Below are positions 33,372-47,315 of a stretch of 64,000 nt of DNA, piece by piece (the stretch's first letter is position 1; each line of letters starts with the position of its first letter). Below the pieces are notes generated by a model, which worked only from the letters and a program-made list of their open reading frames with translations, was not told where the DNA came from and did not search any database. Source of the stretch: Zanthoxylum bungeanum (taxonomy: Eukaryota; Streptophyta; Magnoliopsida; Sapindales; Rutaceae). Made by a program: the position numbers and the translations under genes. The stretch lies in NCBI GenBank assembly GCA_019454045.1, contig SKCR01035570.1, forward strand, positions 248,001-312,000, read 5' to 3'.

Positions 33372-36300
33372 ACATGTCTACTTCTAGTTTTAAAAATTGG
33401 ATTTTTGATTCTGGTTGTGGTACTCATATATGTACTGATGTGCAGGATCTGCAGATTAGCAGGAGACTGGCTTCAGGAGAGATCAACCTCCGAGTTGGAA
33501 ATGGGACTAGAGTCGTCATTTTGGCTGTTGGAACCTACATTTTGGAACTGCCCTCGGGGCATGTACTTAATTTATCAGACTGCTATTATGTACTTAGTTT
33601 GACTAGAAACATTATATCTGTATCTTGTTTAACCCAATGTGGGTATACTTTTGTATTCAGAAACACCAGGTGTTTTGTTTATAAAAATGATTTTGAGATA
33701 TGTAGTGTTGATGTTAATAATGGTATTTATATTTTGAATATAAATCAATCTCAAACATATAACATGACAAATAAAAGGCTTAAATTAAGTAACAAAAATG
33801 AAACTTATATGTGGCATTGTCGTCTGGGACACATTAACAAAACTCGTATCTCCACACTTTCGAAGAGTGAGTATTTGGACGGATTTGATCCAAATTCATA
33901 TGACGTCTGTGAAACTTATTTATTAGGCAAAATACCTAAAACACTTTTTAGTGGTAAAGGTGCACGTGCCACCGAACTGTTAGCCCTCGTTCATAGTGAC
34001 GTATGTGGGCCCATGTATAGCCAGGCTAGAGGTGGATATGAATACTTCGTAACCTTTACTGATGATGCATCGCGTTATGGTTATGTGTATCTTATGAGAC
34101 ACAAGTCAGAAACTTTTGAGAAATTCAAAGAGTTTCGACACGAAGTAGAAAAACAGACCGACAAAAGTATTAAAACATTACGGTCGGACCGTGGTGGAGA
34201 ATACTTGAGCAATGAGTTTCTTGATTACTTGAAAGAATATGGTATTCTTTCACAGTGGACTCCTCCCGGAACACCTCAATTAAACGGTGTGTCCGAACGG
34301 AGAAACCGAACTTTGTTAGACATGGTAAGGTCTATGATGAGTCACACTGAGCTACCAATTTCCTTTGGGGATATGCATTGAACAGTGCAATACTTATTTT
34401 GAATAAGGTTCCGTCAAAGTCTGTTCAACAGACTCCATATGAAATATGGATAGGAGAGAAACCGGATTTCTCATTCCTGAAGATTTGGGGATGCTGGGCA
34501 TACGTTAAACGTTTGGATGGTACCAAACTAGAACCCAAATCGATAAGTGCCTATTTGTAGGTTATCCTAGGGAAACCAAAGGATATTACTTCTACCACCC
34601 ACAAAAGAATAAGGTATTTGTTGCTCTACATGCGGTTTTCCTCGAAAAGGAATTCCTAAATGCAGTGGTAAGTGGGAGGAAAGTAGAACTCGATGAAAAT
34701 CGTAGTGATAATGTTCCTGGCACTGATTACCAAACGGAACACGAACAGTTCATCAGGGATGAGACTGTCCCACAATCTTCCAATACACAAGAACCGCGTA
34801 GATCAGAGAGAGTCAGAAACAACCTTAGAGGTATGGGTTTCTGATCTCGCCTCACGTAGATATTAATCTTATTGAGGATAGTGAGCCGGCTATGTATGAG
34901 GAAGTGATACAAGGTATCGACTCCGCTTTATGGCAAGATGCCATGAAGTCCGAAATGGATTCCATGTATACTAACCAAGTTTGGACACTGGTTGATGCAC
35001 CATAAGGCGTAAAGCCTATTGGTTGTAAATGGGTCTTTAAGAAGAAGACTGACATGGATGGCAACATACAAACGTACAAAGCTAGGCTTGTAGCGAAAAG
35101 GTATTGTCAATGACATGGTGTCGACTACGATGAAATTTTTTCACCTGTTTCCATGATTAAATCCATTCGGATAATGCTTACTATTGCTGCATATTTCGAT
35201 TATGAAATATGGCAAATGGAAGTCAAAACCGCTTTCCTTAACTTAAACCTTTTGGAGGATGTTTATATGCAACAGCCTGACGGTTTTGTCGTACCAAAAC
35301 ATGCAAACAAGGTTTGCAAGTTAAATCGATCCATTTATGAATTGAAGCAAGCATCGCGTTCTTGGAACCAACGTTTTGATGAGATCATAAAAGAATATGA
35401 TTTCGTTCAAAACGAGGATGATCCTTGTGTATATAAGAAGGCTAGTGGGAGTGCACTGACATTCATTGTCCTTTACGTTGATGATGTATTGCTTATTGGA
35501 AATGACATTCCCATGCTACAATCGGTGAAAGCTTGGGTTTCATTAAAATTCTCCATGAAAGATCTGGGAGAAGCAGCTTTTATTCTAGGAATAAAGATCT
35601 ACCGGGATAGATCTAGAAAGCTGGTTGGACTCTCCCAAAGCTCGTATATTGACAAAGAGTTGAAGAGATTCAACATGGATTAGTCTAAGAGGGGACTGTT
35701 GCCAGTGTCACATGGCGTCTCTCTATCTAAGGACATGTGTCCTAAAACTCAAGATGAGAGAGACAACATGAGTCAGATCCCGTTCGCTTCTGCAGTTGGA
35801 TCGATCATGTATGCCATAATATGTACGCGACCTGATGTCTCGTATGCTTTGAGCATGTGTAGTCGCTATCAGGCCGATCCAGGTGATGGTCACTGGGTTG
35901 CAGTCAAGAACATCTTTAAGTATCTTAGACGAACTAAGGATGCTTTCTTAATCTATGGAGATGGAGAAATTGAGGTAACTGGGTTTACCGTTGCAAGTTT
36001 CCAAACCGATAAAGACGATTGTAAGTCGCAATCCGGGTACATATTTTGTTTGAACAACAGAGCAATGAGCTGGAAATCTTCCAAGCAAGAGACTGTTGCC
36101 GATTCGAAGACAGAAGCGGAATATATCACTGCAGCTGAGGCATCAAAAGAGGCAGTTTGGATCAATAAATTCCTAATTGGATTAGGAGTAGTTCCGTTAG
36201 CAGCCGAGCCCGTTCCTTTGTATTGTGACAATAACGGGGCTATAACGCAGGCTAAGGAACCGCGGTCTCATCAACGATCCAAGCATGTACTTTGACATTT

Positions 36301-36403
36301 CCATCTGATTCGTGAGATCATACATCGTGGCGATGTGAAGATCGAGAAGGTCGCATCAGATGACAACATTGCAGATCCGCTGTCAAAGCCTTTTTCTCAG
36401 TAA
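33353..36403 (+). pseudogene. P1 pol: protease, integrase, reverse transcriptase, RNase H, broken
   Basis: 33353-34381 is open for 342 codons: protease FDSGCGTHIC (residues 18-27), GAG-pre-integrase WHCRLGHINKTR (about 153), then CETYLLGK where the usual CxxC pair has lost one Cys, and the integrase core with HSDVCGP, FTDDASRYGY and NGVSERRNR carrying the D, D, E residues. A frameshift at 34378 continues into LNKVPSKSVQQTPYEIW (to 34560). The frame breaks several times to 35150. 35153-35683 is reverse transcriptase with TAFLNLNLLEDVY and YVDD intact, ending at a TAG. 35699-36403 is RNase H; the first catalytic Asp of the TDASFQTD motif is Val here (VASFQTD), while TEAEY and YCDN remain. A stop after SKHVL (36293-36295) precedes the last 35 codons. 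Confidence 0.9.
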
Positions 36404-36463
36404 AACTTTGAGCGACATATACATAGTTCATATGTTAGATACTTGAGTGATTGGCTATAGGCC

Positions 36464-36474
36464 AAGTGGGAGAT
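36464..36474 (+). other. P1 polypurine tract
   Basis: AAGTGGGAGAT immediately before the 3' LTR start. Confidence 0.85.
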
Positions 36475-37995
36475 TGTTGGACAATTATGACCCATAGCAT
36501 CACTATTTGTAAAAGACATTGTGGTTTTTGTACAAATTAACTATGTGACAAAGGAAATTGCTATTTTATCATTTTGTAATTAGATTACTTGAATATATAA
36601 ATGATAAAAGTCCTTATGATTAGTTCCGGATTAATAAGATATGAGACAGTATCAATCCAAGTAAGGTTTAATCATTAAATATCCATAGTCGTAGTATTAT
36701 CGAGACTGGACATCGATAATGTGGAATAGGCTAGTATTGCACTTGTGTGCGTTATGGAAGCGTAACATCATAGTTCTCATATATTTGGGTATTGGATACT
36801 CATGCAAGTGTCATAGGAGGTTCTGATTTCCGATGGTACGGAAGCAGCTTCGCTCTGGATAGACCCCTCGGAATCCCATTGGTAGTATGACTATGTGTCT
36901 ACGGGAATCCCAATCAGGGTAGGTGTATTTGGTCTTAACCTGAGACTTCCATCGCTAGTACTTACGACAATCAGTACGCTTTGGTTTTGGTCGTCCGGGG
37001 CTTTAACAGGTTCTGTGTACGCCTCTTCTGGGTTTATTGAGAATCATAGTGTATTAGGTGTGATGCCAAGATGTAAGTATCACTTCAGTTATATGGAGAT
37101 GATGATCACACAAGGATACATAACTGGTACTATAATATGTTGTAACTATTCGGATAATATGACAATGTCATGATTATCCGATTAAATAGACTAGTTCCTA
37201 GTGATCCGATATATGCTTCGTATGGGGCAGACCCAATTCCAGCCCCAGGCCAAACATGTGACATCCGATACTGGATCGTAATACGCAATACTTAGTATAC
37301 TACGCTTGATAAAGATTATACATTACTTAAAAGAAAATTCTTGGAGAATTGGGTAGGCACGGTGCTTTGCTAGAAGCCAACCATGTCTTGTAAATCGGTA
37401 AGAACGTGGTACGGGGTACAGACGTGTTCAGATAGTCCGATGACCGGATTTACTGCCAACATATCTAGGACTCTCATGGATCGCTTCCCAAAGATTCACC
37501 GATGACATTTGACTCGAACAGAATTAATCCGGGATTAATTATGAGAGAGAAAATTAATCTAAGATTAATTACGGCAAGAATTAATCTGGGATAAAATTCG
37601 AATAGTAGAGAGCGAACGATTAATTTGGAATTAATCGATTAAATAATATATCGGATATATTAATTGAAATTAGATTTCAAAGCGGAATTAAAATTGGATT
37701 TTAATTCGGGAAAACAGATTAATTTAGAATTAATTCGTAAGCGATTTTAATATTTAATTATGTCACAACGGCAAATTCGTTAATTCGGAATTAAACGAAT
37801 CCGAACCCGAGCGAAGTTGCGTGTTGGATTGTTCAACTTAAATTCGGAATTTATAAGTGGTGGGATCCGCTTGACTTACATCACACATTTGAATAGTGAT
37901 GGAAGTGGTTAAGGTTGAGTGTAAGTATTAGATTGCTTGTTTTTCACTCAATTAAAATCCAACACACTTTGTCATTTGGAATGACATATACCAAC
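36475..37995 (+). mobile_element. P1 3' LTR, first part
   Basis: Begins TGTTGGACAATTATGACC and proceeds to ACATATACCAAC, where the M2 LTR starts. The open frame at 36895-37173 is LTR sequence, not a gene. Confidence 0.9.
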
Positions 37996-39955
37996 TGTTG
38001 GGAAGCGGCCACAAGTGCGCAGCGGAAAAATAAATAATTAAAATTATGATGCCGCTTTCCCTTTGCCCAAGACCCATTTGTTTTGATTATTCTACAAGCC
38101 TAGCCATGTTACTATATATTCTAAGTATAAAACTCATAAAACATGCAAAAAACATAAACCTAAACATGCTAACTATCATAAGAACTCTAATTAAAATAAA
38201 GAAAGAAAAAGACTTACTTGAACCATAAACTCCTCCAGTCCTCCCTCTAATCTACAAGCTTTTCTCGAACTCAGCAAGCTCTTCCAAGTTCCAAAGAGCC
38301 ACCCAAGTGTGTGGCCTCCAAAGATGTACACACCAAAGCCAAAACTCAACGGCAAGACTACGCCTTGAGTGTACAGGTATTTTGCCCATGGTGCTAGCCT
38401 AGGCAAATACCTCAAAACTTTTAACTCGAGGTTCCTCTAGTCAATTAGACTTAAGGATCCTCAAAATCAGTGGCTTACTCTTAAAACTTTAGAGTTGCTC
38501 ACTTATATAAACCCAAGATTTAAAAGGTTTGGTGCAAAATTTGTGAAGAATTCTTTGGGTTTATATAGTGCTCCAAAGACAACAAAATTAATTAAGAATC
38601 TGATGTGGGATAAAAGCCAATTTAATCTTAGCCATTAGATCTTAATTTAGTGGTTTAATGAGAGTATAAAACCCTAATAAGAGTTTGGGCCGAATTGGAA
38701 TTCAAAACAAAAAACAAAAATAACAATTTTTTTTACTATTCATATGGTACTATTCACGTGAATAATATATTTTTTTATTCCAATTCCCAAAGTGCTCCTA
38801 TCATCATTCACCAATCCCTAAGCCACTATGGAACCTCATAAATGATCTGTTCAATAATTAAACATATTGAACCATTTATGAACAATTCCTACAGCAATCA
38901 TATACGCTGTTAAATATGTATTGTGCACTGTTAACCATTAATTTCGACTTTGTTGTGTGTGACCTTTTGGGTTCCCCTCAAGTTGGACATGAAATGAATC
39001 ATGATATTTTAATCGAACATAAATTATCCTCCGATCAGATGGTCGTTTGATTTCAATGACCAAGGTTGACATCTAGCAACATGTAATGGCCCCCAAATGA
39101 GAAGGAAATATATATATACCCATTCTGTATGCGATTTACATATGATACGGTCCCTCACCTCACTGTATCCCTACCCATTGACCTAGGGTACGGAAAGTGT
39201 CTACCCATATGGTCAAAGGTATGATGTTGATAGTGTCATGAATCGTGCTAACCCAAGAATCTCACATGATTCTTCCGCTGTGCCCACAGTCTCAAGCACT
39301 GATCACACATATCAACCCGCGAACTGGAATACTACTCTTATAAGAAAATATTAACCGAGAGAGTGGCTATTCTCTGTTGTATCTTTACAAACTTCATGTG
39401 TTTCAACAAATGACCCAATCATACCCTTATGACCGGATCTTTTGAACCGGGGAAAGAGAATGTCAAAGTTATTTGATCCACACATAAGATTGTAAAGACC
39501 TCAAGTCTAAGGACTAGTCATATAATCGATACATGAAAGTTCTCACAGATACATGGGATAAACACTTCATATGAAAACTTTCAGCTGTCAGTTCGATGGA
39601 CACGAGCAACTCATGCATCCATGTGATACACCAAGCGGACGGATCTCCGCTAGTAGCCTATGAGATCGGCTAACCCACTTAAGGGCGGATCATATCATCA
39701 TGCTAGTCTCTCCACTTTGTGAACGCCCAGATTATTCACAAAACTATGACTAGGAACATTTAAGAGTAATGATTCTCGAAAGGCATGGAAGCCATCGTCT
39801 TATTACTCCAAGGGCTTTATTACAGTGTTGATGATTCATATAAGTTATCTAAGGCACGTATAATAAAGATTTCCATTTTATTAATTAATGAAAATATTAC
39901 AAATACATGTATATATAGCCCATCCACAAGTTGGGTATAGGGCATATCCCTAACA
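37996..39955 (-). mobile_element. M2 3' LTR (1960 bp)
   Basis: Same sequence as 47316-49287 with scattered differences; differences seem concentrated near the U5 end. Confidence 0.9.
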
Positions 39956-39966
39956 ATCTCCCACTT
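39956..39966 (-). other. M2 polypurine tract
   Basis: Complement reads AAGTGGGAGAT next to the LTR start TGTTAGGG. Confidence 0.85.
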
Positions 39967-39969
39967 GCA

Positions 39970-42900
39970 CTATAGCCAACTAGTATGAATCTGGACACCA
40001 TACTCTCGGGTGTGCCTATCATGCTTTTGTTGAGTCAGCCCTTTAGTAAGAGAATCTGCAAGATTATCTTATGTGGGTATTTTATCTATAATAACTTTTT
40101 GTCTCTCAACAATCTCCTTGATGAGATGAAATCGCCTGAGTACATGCTTGGATTTCTGGTGGGACCTTGGTTCATTTGATTGAGCAATGGCGCCCGTGTT
40201 GTCACAGTACATTGTAATGCCATTCTTTATCGCAAGAAGCACTTCCATTTCCGTGATGAACTTCTTTATCCAGACTGCTTCTTTAGCTGCCTCAGATGCT
40301 GCAATATACTCGGCTTCAGTGGTGGAGTCCGATGTAGTTGACTGCTTTAAGCTTTTCCAACTGACAGCACCGCCATTCAAAGTAAACATATATCCTGTTT
40401 GCGATCTGCTGTCATCCTTATCGGTCTGAAAGCTCGCATCACAGTAACCAATGACTTTCATCTCATAACAGTCTCCGTATGTCAAAAACACATCCTTAGT
40501 TCTTCTTAGATACTTGATGATTTTTTTGACAGCTGCCCAGTGTTGCTCACCAGGATTTGCCTGATACATGCTCGTTATGGTAAGAGCATAAGAGACATAA
40601 GGTCTTGTACATAACATGGCGTACATGATCGATCCTATTGCTGAAGCATAAGGGATCCTACTCATACGCTCTCTATCTGAAGGAGTATGTGGACATTGCT
40701 CCTTAGATAATTTGATTCCATGACAAGTAGGTAAATTACCTCTTTTGGAATCTTCCATTTTGAATCTTTTCAAAACTTTATCTATGTACGTAGATTGAGA
40801 AAGTCCTAACAACCTCTTAGATCTATCACAGTAGATCTTAATGTCGAGGATGTAGGCTACTTCTCCCAAATCTTTCATGGAGAAATTCTGAGATAACCAT
40901 TGCTTGGTAGCTTGCATCATGGGAATATCATTCCCGATGATTAATATGTCATCGACATATAATACAAGAAATACAACAGCACTCCCACTACTTTCCTAAA
41001 ACACAAGGCTCGTCTACATTTTTGATGAAGTCAAATTCTTTGATTGTCTCATCAAATCGTATATTCCAACTTATGGAGGCTTGTTTGAGTCCATAAATGG
41101 ATCGTTTAAGCTTGCACACTTTATTATGATCATCCTTAGATGTAAACCCCTCAGGTTGTGTCATATAGACTTCCTCTAGGAGGTTGCCATTAAGGAAAGC
41201 TGTTTTGACATCCATCTGCCAAATCTCATAATCAAAGTGTGCAGCTAGTGCGAGTAAAATTCGAATAGACTTTATCATTGCAATAGGCAAGAAGGTTTCC
41301 TCATAGTCAATTCATTGGATTTGTCTATAACCTTTCGCCACCAACCTAGCATTATAGGTTTGGATGTTGCCTTCTGCATCAGTTTTATGCTTGTAAATCC
41401 ACTTGCAACCTATGGGTTTTATCCCTTCAGGTGCATCTACCAAGTCCTAGACTTGATTCTTATACATAGAGTCTATTTCGGATTTCATGGCCTCAAGCCA
41501 CTTGACTGAATCAATGTCACGCATTTCTTCATCATAACTGATGGGATCGTCATTATCAATGACCTGATCATGTTCCTCATCAATATGGAAACCATATCTT
41601 TCAGGCTCATGTCTTTCCCTACCAGACCTTCTGAGTTCATAACCTTGTGGTTGTTCCGTCGCTGCCCTTTTGAGGGGTCTGGGGTTTAGTTCTATGTTAG
41701 TTTGTTCTTCTCGTACCTTATCGAGGTCAAGTCTACTCCCACTATATTTCTTGAGAAGGAATTCATTCTCTAGAAATTTAGCATTTCGTGAGACAAATGT
41801 TCTTTGTTCATTTGGGATGTAGAACACGTATGCTCTTGAGTTCAAGGCATATCCTACAAACTTATATTTAACTGCCCTATCATCCAATTTGTTAGTTTGT
41901 GTGAGCATGACATATGCGCCACATCCCCAAACTCTTAGATAACTAAGACTAGGACATTTCCCAGACCATAACTCATATGGTGTTTGACTAACAGTCTTGG
42001 AAGGAACTTGGTTTAGTAGTAGTGTTGCATTTTCTAAAGCAAGACCCCAAAATGAAAGAGGTAGATCTGTGTCTGGCATCATTGATCAGACCATATCTAA
42101 TAATGTCTGATTTCTCCTTTCGGAGACCCCATTATGCTGTGGAGTTCCCGAAGGAGTCCATTGGGAAACAATGCCATTTTCTCTCAAGTAATCTTGAAAT
42201 TCGTTGCTTAAGTATTCACCACCTCGGTCAGACCTTAGTGACTTAATACTTTTAATAAGTTGGTTTTCTACTTCAGCTTTGAAGTCTTTGAATTTCTCAA
42301 AGGCTTCAGATTTGTACCGTATAAGGTACATATACTCATATCACGAGTGATCATCGATAAAGGTAATGGAGTTGGAGAATCCCCCTCTAGTGGTGACTGA
42401 CATTGGTCCGCATACATCAGAATGTATGAGTTCTAATGTCTCCATTGCACGCTGTCCTTTACCATTGAAGGGTATTTGGCCATTTTACCAAGTAAACAAG
42501 ACTCACAAGTTCCTTAAGGTTCATATTTGAAGGGTCTGAAATACCAATCCTTATGTAGCTTAGTTAATCTTGTTTCATTGATATGACCTAAGCGACTGTG
42601 GCATAGAAGTGATTCATTGAGATTATTCGAGTTAATGTTGTATATAATAGAGGTTGAACATTTTTTGTTAGTTTGTAAGACATAGATACCATTATTCAAA
42701 ATTCCATCTCCATATTTTATTTCATTGAAATAAATAGAACATTCATTACAACTTATTAGGCATGAAAAGCCTTTATTACATAAAGAAGAAATTGAAATGA
42801 TGTTCTTTACTAGAGAAGGTACATAAACACGATCTTCTAAGTCTAAAACTAAACCATTCGGCAAAACTAATGAATAATTTCCCACGCACAATGCAGCCAG

Positions 42901-42976
42901 TTTTGCTCCATTACCCGTGCGTAAGTCAACCTCCCCATGACGGAGTCTCCTACTGTTTCTTAGGCTATGCACATTG
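39970..42976 (-). pseudogene. M2 pol, downstream part (GAG-pre-integrase to RNase H), broken
   Basis: Read from right to left. The GAG-pre-integrase part, LCHSRLGHINETRLTKLH, is in the frame ending at 42514. A gap follows. Integrase core has SLRSDRGGEYLSNEF and NGVSERRNQ (42331-42086), then a stop, then PLSFWGLALENATLLLNQVP and the C-terminal part to 41447. Reverse transcriptase starts near 41290 with [20 protein letters not shown]; a stop after EPCVLGK (near 40988) breaks it before the YVDD codons at 40948-40959, which are intact. From 40920 the rest of reverse transcriptase and RNase H are open for 283 codons, with DASFQTD, TEAEY and YCDN all present. A stop near 40069 precedes the last 30 codons. 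Confidence 0.9.
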
Positions 42977-42981
42977 TTACA

Positions 42982-45020
42982 TGACCGGCGTAAACACACA
43001 CGTATAACGCAAGCGCACGTATCGTTCAAGTAGTATAAAAATATCGATCCCACGAGGACTTAATATCTAATCTATTAATTTTATGAAGTCAAATGATTAC
43101 TAGTATCTAACAGGTTGCTTGATTGATTTGAAATGGTGACGATTCTAAATTTAAAAACAAGTAAATAAAATTGTTCGAAAGTAGGTTTTAAGAAAATTCA
43201 ATATTAAAACTATCTAGGGTTGTGATTTCTTCCAATATCATTTTAAAGATGAAGTGATTATCTTAAGTTGGGTAATATATTGATTTATTAACCTGGAACA
43301 CTAAATTATGTGTAAGCCTCTATCGATGGTCAGACACAAATATCCAGTTTAACCCAATTGAACCATATGTCTATGTCAACCAAATTATCTGGATTCATTA
43401 AGTTTAAGTTCCAATTATGGCTACCCCCGCCCGACAGGTATATTCCTATCTTGTAAGGAAATCTATTAAAGGGTTATCTATCCTCAAGGAAGATCGTGGG
43501 CTATTAAGTCTAAGGTCTTAAACCTAAAATCCCTATGTCTAGTTCATTTTAGATTTACCAGTTCAATTTTATTAATGGCCAGTTAATAAAAAGCATTAGG
43601 TTTAAGACTCAATAAATAAACCTTTATATTACCCAAACTATAATTTAACCCCTTATAAACCGGTGATATTGGATTTCATCACAACCCCAGATAACTGGCT
43701 TAGTTACGACACATATTTACAGGTAGTAAAAACTTAAATAAAAGAAAAGACATAAAGTAAAATACTAAAAATTAAATACTGAAAAGTAAATGCTGAAAGT
43801 AAATTGCTGAAAAGTAAATTGCTGAAAAGTAAATAAAGTAAATTACAATAAAAGAAAATGCTGAGGTAAAAGGATCCACTTTTATTACTTCTATTTTAGA
43901 TATCTCCCTTAATATAATATATTAACTTTGCATGATAATTACCAACCAGCCATATAGGCGGTATCCAGATTAAGTAAAATTAATAATTAATTACCAACCG
44001 ACCAATCAGGCGGTATCCAGTTTAGTCAGGTTAAAACCAATTTAAATAATTACCAACCGACCAATATGGCGGTATCCTCGTTAAGTCAGGTTTTAACTAG
44101 TTTATATATTATAATTAAGGGAGATTAATCTAAATATTAGTAATAAAAGTTTTACCTTTTACCCCAGCAAAGGGGAGTTACCTCCTCATTACTGAAAAGT
44201 AAAAATTGAAAATTAAAGAAAGAAAAGTATTGTGCGTAAAAGTAAATTGCGGAAAGTAAAAACTGAAAAGTAAAGAAAAGAAAGTGCGAAAACGAAAATT
44301 AATTACTGAAAGCTATAAATAAACAAACAAGATACAATCTTCTTAGTATTCTTAAGGAATTCCTTAGAAGAAAGTATGAATTTTACAAATGAAATGGCTT
44401 GGTATTTATAGGCAAAATTTTGCCTCCATCAAATCATCCACCAAATCAATTATTAATTGCTCCACTAATTGCTCCACTAATTGCTCCACCAAATCCATTA
44501 TTAATTGCCCCACTAATCTCTTATCATGTTTGGTGATGATTTGATAATTTTTATTATTTATTTATTAATTTATTTTTTGCTTTGAAAATGATTGAAAGTG
44601 ACTTTAATAATTACACACTACACACTTCTGGATGGTTCATCCATTTCGGGCATGAAATCTTCAGAATTCGAAATTATTTTGTCTTTCAAAGTTGTAGATC
44701 TTTGAGTCTTCTTTAATCTGGAACTTGAATCAGATCAATCCGATATCTGAGTAAAACGTTATGCCCAAATTACGACAGATGCGCAAAACTGCACTTCGTC
44801 AAAACGCCCTTTCAAGTTTCCAATCTCCAAAATTAAAATATGAAGTCCAATAATTGCCCTTATTTGACCCATATTTCGTCCTAAATGATTTCATTAAGTC
44901 CCAATATTATTTTATCTGCAAAATAAACTAAAACACATCAAAACGTTCATCAAACCCGAGAAACTAAACAAAATATTAAGTAAAAGGGGCGGTAAATATT
45001 GATATATTTTCCGCTCATCA
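42982..45020 (-). mobile_element. Solo LTR of the Athila-like gypsy family (2039 bp)
   Basis: Matches both LTRs of the 53339-63320 element in reverse orientation, from the GCCGGTCA end (42982) to the TGATGAGCGG start (45020). It is flanked by TTACA at 42977-42981 and 45021-45025, a perfect 5-bp target duplication. There is no internal region, so LTR-LTR recombination has removed the rest. It interrupts M2 pol just after the protease motif LDTGCGTHLC. Confidence 0.95.
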
Positions 45021-45025
45021 TTACA

Positions 45026-45936
45026 CAAGTGAGTCCCACAACCAGTGTCAAGAACCCAAGTAGAAGGTTCAGAGTTTTGAGAATATAGTTCAATCATATG
45101 CAACATACCTGAAGCATTGGGCTTCTTGGCCTCTTGGGCTTCCCTAGCTTCCTTGGCTTTCAAGGATCTGCAGTCTTTCTTCCAATGACCATTCTTTCCA
45201 CATAAAAAACATTTCCCCTTTCCCTTTTTCTTCTCCACCTTACCATTGGGCTTTAGGTGATCTGGAGCCTTGGTCTTGCCCTTATTTTTCTTTGGGCCTC
45301 GTGGCTTCAGGTCCGTACCCGTAAGCATGACAGAGGTTTTAAGCTCTGGTTTCAAGTCCTTCTCTGCTTCCTTTATCAGATTGTGCAATTATGCTAAAGT
45401 AGCTTCTTTATCAGACAGATGAATCTACATAATAAAGTTAGATAATTCTTTTGGTAAGGACTGAAGAATTAGATCCTGACATATCTCATAATCCATGATG
45501 AACCCGAGATTGGCCAATTTTTCAATGTGGCCAATCATCTTAAGCACATGTCCACTAACAGATCCTTCCTTATATCTTGTTTGGAATAAGGCATATGACA
45601 CTTGGAATCTCACGGTATGAACGGAAGTTTCATACAACTCATTCAAGTGAAAGATGATGGTTTGAGCATCCATATCTTCATGAGCTTTCTGAAGTTCGTC
45701 CGACATAGAGCTAAGCATTATAAAAACTGCTTGCTCATCATCGACGTGTTTCTTCCAAGCATCGAATGTATTTTGGTCAGCATCTTCTGCGGTTCAGGGG
45801 GAAAAGTTCTTTCAAGAACATAGAAAATCTTTTCTTATCGTAAGACAATTTTAAGATTTCTAAACCAGTTATTGTAGTTGTCCCCTTTGATCTTATGCTC
45901 ATCAAGAATGGAACGAAGTGATACTCTGTTTGCCAT
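45026..45936 (-). pseudogene. M2 gag and start of pol, broken
   Basis: ATG at 45936 begins MANRVSLRSILDEHKIKG, a typical copia gag start, followed by NYNNWFRNLKIVLR, a stop (near 45835), then IFYVLERTFP and a frameshift. The frame 45718-45425 carries SDELQKAHEDMDAQTIIFHL and FQVSYALFQTRYKEG; the next one (from 45388) has a Lys-rich linker and zinc knuckle CFLCGKNGHWKKDC, intact, then the protease motif WVLDTGCGTHLC, where the solo LTR cuts in. Confidence 0.85.
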
Positions 45937-45939
45937 TTG

Positions 45940-47300
45940 AATGTTTGTGAAATATTTTAACCCACCTGTTAAGAGAGAATGTTAAATTAGGAATATGTTT
46001 TTCATTAATGTTTCAAAATAACATGGGCTTTTAATATTATGAATTTACTCTCACTCAATTGTTTTAAAATTTAAACAAATTGCTTCAACCCCAATATGAT
46101 GGATTTCTTGTGGGCAAGGATCCCATTATCATCATTTCATAACTCTGACTAGGGCCGGTCGTTATAAAATACGATAATTAGGTAGGTTCCCAACCAATTT
46201 ATGATATAAATCACAATTCCTTGATCATTGGGTTGGGCAATCAAACATGCCATAGCTTATGCTAGTTCTTGTGGACACCCAATCTTTTCCACTAAGTTAT
46301 AAGACCACGCCTAAGGGTCGCTGTGTCTTATGACTCAGAAAAGTCAAACCATTGTCAATAGTACGATTTAGGGACAAATTGGTATTGGTCAGTCTGGTAA
46401 AGCCTAGTCCTGCCAATACGGTTTAAGCCCTTTGGGTCTATACTTTACAATGGGAGGCAAATTTTAGACTTAAATTATTATTGAGGATTTTAGCAAGTTT
46501 AAGTGAATAACTGTCAAATGGATTCCTCCATTGAAAATTCCCCAGAGGGAGGGTGAAGAGAACTCTCTTAAATACCCTTACCTCTTAGGCTCTTATCGCA
46601 TTGGTCACGAGAATAAACAATAGATCCTCCAAATTAGTCCAACACTTCAAATATGCTTTAAGGTAAACTTAGAGTAAATGATTATCTAGATGTCTTCACA
46701 GCTTTTCCTTTTGCCTATAAAAAGGTAGTGAGTGAAAGAAGACACCAATCATTATCTAACTCTAGTAATATCTTTGGTTAAATTAACTTTAGTTTGGAAA
46801 GTTTTATTAACGCCTTGGTCCCACCCCACTTGTATCTTTTATAATGTCTTTTATTATAAACAAGTGATTTATATTTATTAGCCTTAAGGTAATAAATCTC
46901 TAAGTTCATCACAAAATAATTGCTTAGCTAAGGGATAAGCAATACACTCTCTATTTCTTAGAAAGTCTATAGATGTTTGCACCAAAAAATAATCATGCCA
47001 AATCTAATCATACATAGAATTATCAAGCTTATGAGTTTTAATATGTTGGAATTATTTTAGGCATTAAATAACTTTGATTAATATTTAATTATGATATTGC
47101 ATTTTATTTTATTCAAATAAATTTACTATTCATATTTTTCTACAGACGCGTGAACTTTAAATGCAATTTCACAATTCAAATCTTAACCAAATCATGCAAA
47201 ACTTGTGCCTAAAATTAAGTTCAGGGTGTTAGCTTTCCAACGAACTTTTAAACACCCAATTTAGAGTTCAAATGAGTGAGAACTAATCAAAACTAAAATG
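45940..47300 (-). other. M2 leader, non-coding
   Basis: About 1.35 kb without any gene; AT-rich with no strong repeats. Confidence 0.7.
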
Positions 47301-47314
47301 GCGCGCTAATATCA
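47301..47314 (-). other. M2 primer binding site, degenerate
   Basis: Complement reads ATGATATTAGCGC beside the LTR end. Compared with the Met-tRNA site ATGGTATCAGAGC it has several substitutions, so it is recognisable only from its position. Confidence 0.5.
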
Positions 47315-47315
47315 T

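Noticed and set aside
33016..33375. 119-codon minus-strand frame
   Set aside because: Shadow of the P1 gag zinc-knuckle region, which has clear sense on the plus strand.
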